From Cardiocondyla obscurior (lineage: Eukaryota; Arthropoda; Insecta; Hymenoptera; Formicidae), in the NCBI RefSeq assembly GCF_019399895.1, contig NC_091879.1, positions 186,001-250,000 of the forward strand: a stretch of 64,000 nt of DNA. The letters run 5' to 3'. Both the position numbers and the translations under genes were made by a program. Under the pieces are notes generated by a model. The model searched no databases, was not told where the DNA came from, and worked only from the letters and a program-made list of their open reading frames with translations. This document shows positions 55,049 to 64,000 of this stretch, in pieces (positions within the stretch are counted from its first letter, which is position 1; each line of letters begins with the position of its first letter).

Positions 55049-58000
55049 CTGAAATGCAATTTTATATTTAGCGTTTTCGCGACCGAGTTAGATTTAGAGC
55101 TATTTAGGTTGACACATCGAGCTCTCGTTTGAGAGATGCATGAAATTATTTTCGCACCTATTCGCCGTTTCTCAAACTACCTTCGAAAAATCGTACTTTG
55201 TTGAGAGAAAATTCTGGCGCGATAAAACGCGATAAAAGCTACGAGATAAATTTCTCGATATATCCACTCCGAATGATTTCGCTCGCACGTTCTCGCACTT
55301 CGTTGCTTAACGCGGATCTGTTTGCGAAATTGTGCGACATTGCAGATCCGTAAGTTCAGAGAACACAAAGCGCGTTCCTTTAGGCGTGTGTCATCGCCAG
55401 AACAAACATGAAGTGCATTCGAAAGGGGAAGGTTTCACGTTCCCCGAGACCCTAAATACGCATCGAGGGGACCGGCATTTAAGCCGTCGCGCTTATTTAA
55501 ATCGGTAGCGCTCTGGCGGACACGTTCATTTTGCTCGTCTTCCGGTTCTAGTCTAGAGTTTATTTCAAGACACTGACTCGAGACGGTACAATAATTTCGA
55601 CCGTCTCAGCGAAAGCCGTGGTTGTACTTGTTAACTGAAAATACGGGGCCGCTATCGTTATCGTTGGGAATTCGAGACGCCAATTTTGCGAGCTTCAATT
55701 ACGTTCGGGGTCTCGATTCACGCGTAGCGTGAACAGCATGGTCTGTAAGAGCGCAAGCCGGGGGTTACGTAAACTTTTAGGATGATATTTATGAGCGAAT
55801 CTCAACGTCACGGGAGCGATGCAGCTGCGTGATCGGAGATGGCCCGAGACGCGATTTGCACGTCTCTCGGCGCGCCAGTCAAGGCTCGTTAGCGTTTCGC
55901 CGTCAATTTCACTTTCCGATCTTCCCGACAGTCTTGGCTACGCAAGACGGCGCAAGGTTACGAGAAACAATGCTATATTCTAACGCCAGCTGTGCTATGT
56001 GCGAGCAGAACGGAATGCGAAAATGTCACCGGGACAGACAATCGATCCGACCTGAAATTTTTGCAAGAAAATTAGCATAGAGCAATAAATGTGTTATTTC
56101 GCAAAATAGTAACGCAGAAAACAAAAAAAAAAAATATATCAAAGAGCCTCCCATTTCACAAAGTAATCACGAACGTTTGTCCCAACCCTGCACCGATCGA
56201 TTACGCGAATATTGATCGCGTACCGTGTTTCGCGGACATGCGAGCTTGAGAGATAAACGTGACGTCGCTAAACACAGATGCAACTCTCAAAATTCGTGGG
56301 AATATTCCTGTGAGATAACCGGCAGAGTTCGCCGAGTGGGAGAAACCGGTCGGCGCGTCGTTTATCATTTCAGCATATGGTGCTAAGCGTGAGGTTCGCA
56401 TTCGTCATCGTCGCGCGTAATAATCGAGCTACGATTGCGATATCGAGTAAAACCGATCGTGACTTTTCTCGGACTTGCGGCTGAATGGCAAGCCCGATGC
56501 CATGGGAAGGCTAATCGGACAGTTTTGCGGCGTGACGCAATTCACGGGATGATAACGCCAGCGAGCGATAACCACTGGTCGATTTTTTCTTTCTCTCTCT
56601 TTTTTACAAGTAGCCCGATTTTTCCAATCCACGCTTTTCACGCAACTTACGACGAGAATCGGGAAAACAGGGCACAGCGGCTCTTCCGCGGACCGGCGGG
56701 CCATCATCGCCGTTCGCACGTGTCTCGCCAGAGATCCGTCCTGGGAGATATCCGGCGCGGGGTCTCTCTCGCATCCGTTGCTCTGCGTTTTATCGCGGCT
56801 CTTCAAGACGCGCCGCGCCGAATTGCGGCGCGCCTCCGCGAACGCGATTCCCCGCAGCAGCATCGCGCGACGAGGAATTTAATAAATCAAAGAAACGGCG
56901 TGCTTATCGCACCCGGCGAAGGTCTTCCCTTGTCAACCCTCGGCGATAAAAAGGAACACTGACCGACACCGCGGATTCGACATTCGCGCGAAGATCGCGA
57001 GATAAGACTTGCCGAATGTATAACTCGCGTGAAGAAATACGTATACGAATAAAGCGCTTCAAAAAAAAAAAAATAACCCCGCGACGACTTCGATCCACCG
57101 CTCGGATAACTCAATCAGTTCTGCAGGATCCAACCGATATGCAAGAGCAATACGAGTTTTATCCGTTATCTGAGAATATATTGACTGATAATACGAAGTA
57201 CAATCGGGTTTAAAAATGCTGGCACAGCAGAAAAAAGAACATTTAAGCGTCAAACAGCGAAGTTAGATGTCACGATATTTTTCCCTTTTCCTTTTTACTT
57301 GAAATTTTCATAATTAATTATGCATAACATTTTGACAAGTTCTCACGGATTGTTCGAGATCGCGAGATTAATTGTTTAAAAATATTTTCTATCGGTTGCG
57401 CAAATTTGTACATAGACTGCGAGAGTTGTAAGATGAAAAATTGCTACTGTCAGAACATGTTAAACATAAAAAAAAGGCAGATGATGAATAGTTTTGTATC
57501 GGTCGGTACCAGTCTTATTAGCTTTTTCTCATTTATTATCGATCTATACTATGTTAAGTCGCACGTATAGTTTTTGTAAAACTCTTGCATCTAATTATGC
57601 AATGCAATAAGAATTAAATGCAACGTAATGCTGCAATTAAACTACGGTTTGAATGTGTATTCTCTTAATTATGCATGCCATATTGATACCATTTGCACAA
57701 TAGCTCCGATATAGAATTCAAAGGTCTTAATTATCAAAAAAAAGAAAAAAAAAATTATATATATATTCGGATAACGCACTCCTAGAGTAGTTTTTATAAT
57801 TACTATAGTACCGATGTCAAAATTAAAGCCTCGCCGCTACCAAGAAATGGCCCTGTTTAATTTATACTGCACGTGGAAAACGGTTTTTGTACGTAGCAGA
57901 TATATGTAGCGCGCCGATCAAGAAACGTGATGTAACGCGCTATAAACACCGCGATAAAAAACATACCGGTGTTTATTTTACATTTGTTCAAGTAACGTTC

Positions 58001-61000
58001 TCCCGTGTTCATAATTTTTATGCAGAAAATTCTTGCAATCTCACGTATTGTACATACGGCATGGAGAAACTCGAGTCGAATGCATCCTCGTAGAATAAGC
58101 TAGAAAGATTTTTTATTTCTGCCAACCTAGACGTTACTCACATAAATCGTAAGCTTAAGAGCGGGAGTGCATTTTTAATTATGTAATAATACACGTGAGA
58201 TATTTCTTTTTTTTATTGAAATGTTCTATGTCGTCCGGAACGAATTGTGGGGACTGGCTCATGTCTCAGTCGCGAGACGAAGAGCGGACCGCCTTAATCG
58301 CGAGTGAGTGATCTCCGAAGGAGTGGACAATCGCGTGAACACAGAGCCGACATTCACTCGGATCGTACCGAATCGCTTTCTGCACGGACTGTACGTCACT
58401 AAGTCCGACTCCTACCAAGATTAAGGTAATGCTCGGCTGATATGATACAATAGTTATGTAGTCTTTTCAGTGCTCTATGGTGCTTCCGCTGGATGGTCGC
58501 GACATTCACGAAGCCTTAGGATAACATTCAGAGCCGCAGAGGAAAAAAGGTATGCACCTTTTTCGACCCTTTGTCACATAATTTGCACATGCTCAAAGTC
58601 GCTCATTCAGATGAAGATTAGATTAAACGTGTCGTTTCCACCTATGGCAAAAAATCAAAAAATCATAAAGAGCATACGTGTTCTCTTTAAGCAAAAATTT
58701 CATGTAAATCCTGTGGCAGAAGAGTACCGTGATACTAAATTTATCAAAATTAATACGGCAGGCAGATCTAAAGCAGTCGGATATCGTACAAATATATCTT
58801 TTATGAGATAAATTAAAATCAAAGTGCTCACCGTAGCGTAGGATGAAGTTTTTGGTTTCCACTGTGGGAAACCACCACAATCACCAATGGAAGAAGTTGT
58901 TCAGGACCTGAAAAAAAAAGAAAATATATTAGATAAAAACTATTTGATAAAACTAAATCTATTGATAATAAAGTTGCTTCATTGTGTCAAAGAAGTTGCT
59001 GCAAGATTGATTAGATATGCAATTCTTAGTTGTCACGTATCATCATCCGTCTGTTAATTGCATTTGCTCTGTTTCGTAAATTATTATTCTGTAGCATGTC
59101 ATTCAGTGTCCTACTTGGGAAAAATCAGTACTTTGTACAGATGTATAATTTCTATGAGAAAACAGCCATTGCAACAATGTACCTGAGAGGAGCGAGAGGG
59201 TTTTTTCAATGACAGAATCATAGTTATATAAATCACACCGAGCAGGAATCATTCGTCGTCATTGGACGGGTGTCTGCGGTACGAATATCCACGAAAAGGA
59301 GTAAAGTAAACGCGAGGGCGGCGAGAGAAATTCGCGAAAACCGAGCCTACGGCGATCTTTATCTCGGGATTTGCCCCTCTTTCTTTTTAGGTTATAAGGA
59401 TATTATATCTCCGGAAAGAAGGTGCAAAGTACAAGGTGCGCGCGATTACAATCAGATACTTTGACTGTTCCCCCGTACACCTGTCCGCGCCTCGCCGCCG
59501 CGGTAAATTACAGTCGGGCGGCGCAATGAAGCCCGCGGGCAACTTTGGGGCGATGGTCAAAGGATTAGATCAGCTGTTGACGTCGCGAATCGGCGACGCG
59601 TGCATCGAACCGCGCACGGGGGGCGCCCATCGCCGACGTAGCCTCGCGGATGCACGGATAAGAAAGCGGGGGGTTTTCGTACGAATAAAGCACGGCGGCG
59701 GCCGTGCTCCTTTAACGTATCGATTGAATACCTTTCGTCATAACCTCAGGCGAGCTCGGGTAGAATTAGGTTAAAGGACGGCGTCGCTAGGACGGGATTC
59801 GGTCGCTTACCGTGCGTCGATGCCTGGCGCACATTCTTGCTTGCGAAGAAAAAGACACGCGGGGAGAAACGTTGAACGTTCACATTTCCTCGTTGAGCAC
59901 CGGGAACGCCGCGGCACCGCACACTGTCGCGCGATCAACGCGATCACGATCGGGACCGAGCGACGTGAACCAAGTTGCGAGACGAACGGTGGACGCGCGC
60001 AGCGAACGATATGTACGGTCGAGAGGCGGCGAGCCGTGGCCGCGTCACAGCAGACCGGAGTCGAAAGCACCAGCGTTAAATATAGGATGCAAAATGCGTG
60101 CTGCCGACAAGACGAGATCCGCGGAGCGCCTCGCGAGATGCGCATACGATCGAGCACCTACACTCGGCGCCGTTTACCGTCGCTCGCGTAAGTTCAGTTG
60201 CTTCACCATGGCATGCGTGTCGCGCGTCTTGATGCCGCATGCACCGTGACTCTAGCCTTATACCAAAGTGATTCTGATACGTTAGAGCACTTATTAATTA
60301 TAGAGCATTGTCGCTCTAGCTAAAATTGAACCAAGAAATGCTAAATGATTTTTTTCTCTTTCTTTCTTATTAAATAATTTTTATCGAGGTAGCAATTATT
60401 GAGCGGAAATGGGCCGTGCTTTTTAGACAGGACTACATTAACTAATGAGCCGCGTATCGAATAAAAACAGGTGTTTCGCCGATAAGATGTACAGCACCAA
60501 GCGGTGTTACTGATATAAATCTATTTAAAGAATGACTTTATTGAGAATTCGAAATGAACTGATTCATGATTCCTCGCCTTGGATTTTGATAAGAAATAGT
60601 ATTACGTAATGAAGAGGCGCGTTTTTTAAAGAAACCCCTTGTAGACTTTCTGATGAAAGCGTAAAGACAGCATTAGTAAGAAAAGATAATGAAAGACAGT
60701 GATTCAGAGATTTTCTTTATCTGATTGCTAAAAAGAAGTAGCTTTAAAGCCTCCGTTCTTTTATTCATTTACTCTCACTCCACCATTCATTATTCGGTTA
60801 ATCGCTCTTTTTACTTTCATTATTATTTGCTATTCGTCTTTGTTTTCATTCGTTACTTCAGCAAGAGAAAAAAAAAGGGAAAACATACTTTTAACATATC
60901 ACCAACTATCTTAATTAAATGCACATTTCATCTACATAATTAAGTCTATGAACGTGACTCGAAATATATGCTGCCTTTACGGCTTTGTATGAATATCGAA

Positions 61001-62242
61001 GTACAAAAATGTAATAAGACATATGTGTTACTTAATTATCAATTCCAGAACTACCAATTTCGTCGAAGTGACGAATTTCAAATACTTTCCTGTCGATTAC
61101 ACTAATTAAAGATAAAAACAGCGAGGCTCATACGTTAAATTAATTTTTTATCGATTAAAAAAAAATTTGTTTATAGTCCTGCATATTTTTTAGCAACAGA
61201 AATAAATGCCATATAGTCATTTTCGCGATCTATAATAGTTTCTCTTTCTTATCTTTCGATTATTGTACTTATACCGATGTATCTTGATGACACGCTTGCT
61301 CGCGTTGTATCAATCATATCTAATAACGAGATGTTACTTCCGCGGCATGGCGGCCATATTTTCCCGTCGTGTACGCATACCTGCCAATGGGTGTTTGTAA
61401 TTACGCAACACGCATGCACGTGTGTACTCGCAGCGAGATCGAAGCGGCGGCATTGTATTGCACGTAGCTTATTATTTCCGAAAATTCGATACCCGTTTCG
61501 TCTCCGACGTTAGTTACGACAGCGGGCGCGAGAGCTCGCCTCGTTGGCGGTTCATGCGCCGTGCGACTTCAGTGTCTGGCTGCAACATCTAGGAACAATT
61601 TATTTCGAGTATGACGCAACTTGCCGTCCGTGAATTTAACTCCACGTAAGTTTTTTTTTGTAAATTCAGCTATCGACGCGTTGCTAAAAGATTATTCATC
61701 TTCCTCTGCAAGACTGTATTTCCGTAGAAATTATCCCTTTGCACAAATAAAGACGGAAATTAATTTTTCGCGAGGTTACGTTACTTTCGTTTCGAGTTCT
61801 TTAATCGAATAAAAAGACGAGTTATTTAATACCAATTCGTATTGAATTGTACTCTGGAAAGTTAAAAGTGAAGAAATTCGACACTTGGCAGCAGTATTAT
61901 AGGTATGAGATCTTTTTTTTACGGTACCAGGCGCGCGATTCCGTCGTAAAGAACCGATGCCTCGCGAGCATCGGAATCGCGCCGTTTGCTCGCGCTTTTC
62001 GCGAGGCGCGACCGCCGTTCGCCGCCTAGAGAATTTTTCAGCCCAACGGCTGGCAACCTGGATATCGATTGTCATTATTTATATCGTACGTTTCCTCTTC
62101 AGTCATCGATTCACTTTTTACATTTTACATTTTTACAGTAATGAGAGAGTTAAGTTTTCCCCACGGGCGTATGGTACTCTAAGTTAGCCCCCACATGTGT
62201 GATCATAGGTGTTGTTGAAGGGGAGTCGAGTGTGTGAAGAGA
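55049..62242. other. Region between milton exons and the BTB gene
   Basis: It must contain the remaining milton 5' exon(s) and promoter on minus and the BTB gene promoter and 5'UTR on plus, but I cannot place them. CpG-rich blocks at about 55.8-56.9, 59.4-60.2 and 61.3-61.6 kb are promoter candidates. Their open frames run on both strands and match no family. A plausible acceptor (ATCATAG|GTG) at about 62208 would place the BTB start codon in a second exon. 57.2-58.2 and 60.3-61.2 kb are AT-rich and featureless. Confidence 0.4.
58832..58861 (-). other. Possible upstream milton micro-exon
   Basis: A strong donor CTACG|gtgagc with acceptor ttcccacag 30 nt earlier defines a phase-0 exon (WKPKTSSYAT) that would join in frame to the milton exon starting at 55048. 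A better pyrimidine-tract acceptor near 58910 would give a longer exon (about 75 nt), but that version has a stop in the frame needed. Included only because the next milton coding exon must lie upstream of 55048. Confidence 0.2.
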
Positions 62243-64000
62243 ATGACGGATAGCCAGCAGCAGTTTTGCTTGCGGTGGAATAACTTTCAGGCGAACATCA
62301 CGAGCCAGTTCGAGGCGCTGCGAGATGACGAGGACTTCGTCGACGTTACCTTCGCGTGCGACGGCAGGCGACTCCAGGCGCACAAGGTCGTCCTTTCCGC
62401 GTGCAGCCCTTACTTCAAGGAGCTGTTCAAGGTTAGAAAACCATTTTCTTCCCGCTCCCCACCTTAGACGTAGCCCGCCCCTCCCCTTCCTCCTCTCGAC
62501 CCCTGTCCACGTCCTACCTTTCCCCCCATCGCTTCCACCGATCTCCCTCCCCTTCCCCCTTTCGTCCACCCAGCGGCAGCCGCCCTCCTGCCCCCTTCGC
62601 CCTCTCGTCACGTTCCCCTCGCTTTGCTCCTCCGCCTCGCTCACGCCCGAGGTTTCCTCGCCTCCTCTCCGCTTTTCGCCCACCCTTCGTTCCCCCTATG
62701 GCTCCGCTCGCGCCTATATGTGTTGCGTATATGTTACGTGTGTGCGTAACATGCATTTCCTCCGTCTCATCTCGCGTATGAATAATTCCAAAATTACACA
62801 ACACCTATTTACACGACGGCCCGTCTTACGCCGCCGTCATATCTCCTTCGCCGAGCCTCATTTCTCGAACCGAAGCATACTTTGTGCACTCGCGGTTACG
62901 TCACGGCGAATCTACTTTTCACCCGCTGCCCGCGCTCACCCCCCTGCTCTCACCCCTTCCGCCCTTTCCACCGCGGACGCCCCGGTCGAACGAAATTTAT
63001 AATTGCTGCCTGGTAATTAACGCGCCGACGAGGGGAGTCGATAAACGGCCGATGGTTCCGCCGTTTGTTCAATGGACAGCGTGGAGATAAAATTATGCAA
63101 CTGTAATCTTTCTCCCTGTAAATTATTTTTCGCTTTATGTTTTCAGAAAATAAATGATTGAATAATATCACTTGTTAACGATAACGACATTAGGAAAGAA
63201 AAATTTTTTAATCGCGAAGGAAGGAATTAATCAGTTGCAGTGCGAGCTTGAAAAATCTTTGCTTCCTCCTATCATAGTAGATCAAGATTAATAATTTGAT
63301 GCAAAAAAAATAAAATATGCGGAGAATAATGATTAACGTAATAATTCAATGTTTTTCCTGATATGTCTTCTGATTATACATTAATTCATAAAAATGTAGG
63401 TAATGATATCAGTGTAGTTAATCTGTGATCAAAATGATCGTTATGTAATTCTTTGTAACCTTAATTTAATCTGTTAAATTTTTATATATATATTTTTTTA
63501 AATATCCTTTTACATATGAGACTATAATAGCATGTATTTATTCGGCGGGATTTATTTTACAGACAAATCCTTGCAAGCATCCAATAATCTTTATGCGGGA
63601 TGTCGAATTTGAACATCTACAATCCCTGTTGGAATTTATGTACGCTGGAGAAGTAAATATCTCGCAGGCGGAGCTACCTACATTTCTACGTACTGCTGAA
63701 TCTCTTCAAATTCGTGGCCTCACCGACTCCCAAAGTAATCAGCACAACAACGAAAAGGTATATTTAACGTAAATTCATGAACGTTATTGATAATTATATC
63801 AGAATATAATATGCATTGTAATAATATTTCATAATTTATAGCATTTGAAGACAAATAACATCCATGCATCAAATGGCCGTGGTCTGATCTCGCCAAGCTT
63901 TGACGATGAGCGCAGTAAAACGCCACCACCTTCGAGCCCTCCACCACTGAAAAGGCTGTGTAAAAGAAGTGATTCACCTCCAGTTTCTAGTCCAGCACCC
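62243..64000 (+). CDS. BTB/POZ-domain transcription factor, 5' part
   Basis: A protein of the insect tramtrack/broad/lola BTB group. Such proteins dimerise through the BTB fold and bind DNA through a C-terminal zinc-finger or pipsqueak module, which here lies beyond the window. Exons are 62243-62431, 63563-63757 and 63842-64000 (cut), all phase 0 (AAG|gttaga to ttacag|ACA; AAG|gtatat to tttatag|CAT). The ttk-type signature QFCLRWNNFQANI (about residues 7-19) is followed by FVDVTFACDGRRLQAHKVVLSACSPYFKELF, CKHPIIFMRDV, LLEFMYAGEVNISQAELPTFLRTAESLQIRGLTD. Then comes a Ser/Pro-rich linker with a basic KRLCKRSD. An upstream in-frame GTG at 62234 is not a start; ATG 62243 gives MTDSQQQF, typical for the group. 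I cannot say which paralogue it is (broad-, lola- or abrupt-like). The visible 181 residues are normal. Confidence 0.93.
62460..62700 (+). repeat. Long pyrimidine-rich (C/T) tract in BTB intron 1
   Basis: About 240 nt on the plus strand are overwhelmingly C and T, beginning about 30 nt after the first donor. It reads as long Pro/Ser/Leu-rich frames on plus and Gly/Arg/Glu-rich frames on minus, both compositional artefacts. Such asymmetric tracts can form triplex DNA and bind PTB-type splicing factors. Confidence 0.8.
62701..63562 (+). other. Rest of BTB intron 1
   Basis: No exon or element recognised. It becomes AT-rich from about 63.1 kb up to the acceptor at 63561-63562. Confidence 0.6.

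Noticed and set aside
59807..60249. Overlapping frames of 116-145 codons on both strands
   Set aside because: CpG-rich block, no family similarity; may instead be a promoter region.
62325..63002. 225-codon plus-strand frame overlapping BTB exon 1
   Set aside because: It is out of frame with the BTB coding sequence and continues through the pyrimidine-rich intron; composition artefact.
1..64000. CRISPR arrays, prophage, or bacterial defence systems
   Set aside because: No regularly spaced repeats and no bacterial-type genes; the window is an insect nuclear sequence.

Overview
The window looks like a piece of a hymenopteran insect nuclear genome, most likely an ant. The reasons are intron-containing genes, AT-rich non-coding DNA mixed with CpG-rich patches, an arthropod R&R cuticle protein, a tandem CYP9-type P450 array and a tramtrack/broad-type BTB protein. 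I see no bacterial, phage or viral gene, no CRISPR array and no rRNA or tRNA that I can support.

Layout. 1-1083: 5' part of the actin-related protein 5 gene (minus strand, runs off the left edge). 1976-9500: CYP9-like P450 array on the plus strand, with three intact single-exon genes and one remnant that has lost most of its body between the first and second. 9.5-25.1 kb: gene-poor DNA with poly-A/T tracts, microsatellites and a few inverted repeats. 25245-29891: a cuticle protein gene (plus) whose 15-nt first coding exon is separated from the rest by a 3.7-kb intron. 30318-31590: the mitochondrial metalloprotease ATP23 (minus, five exons), convergent with the cuticle gene. 33653 to beyond 55048: milton/TRAK, the kinesin-mitochondrion adaptor (minus, at least ten exons). 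62243-64000: 5' part of a BTB-domain transcription factor (plus, runs off the right edge).

The genes do not form one pathway. ATP23 and milton both concern mitochondria (inner-membrane protein processing and axonal transport), but nothing in the sequence shows that their adjacency matters. The P450s are probably detoxification or pheromone-metabolism enzymes born by local duplication: their 5' leaders, and less clearly their 3' flanks, are still recognisable copies of each other.

Most worth a second look: (1) milton has several candidate 5' coding exons in its 12.5-kb intron, two or three of which have phase-1 donors matching the shared acceptor at 37084, and one encodes a 160-residue module I do not recognise; (2) two of the three P450s have Leu in place of the conserved I-helix Thr and Ala after the heme-Cys-Ile; (3) several inverted repeats not explained by genes, including a perfect 12-bp stem hairpin at 52304-52333, a 16-bp perfect palindrome at 28840-28855 and a 434-bp element bounded by 39-bp inverted arms at 26274-26707. 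I found no clear new multi-gene system. Exon structures were read by eye from splice consensus, reading phase and protein-family similarity recalled without a search.
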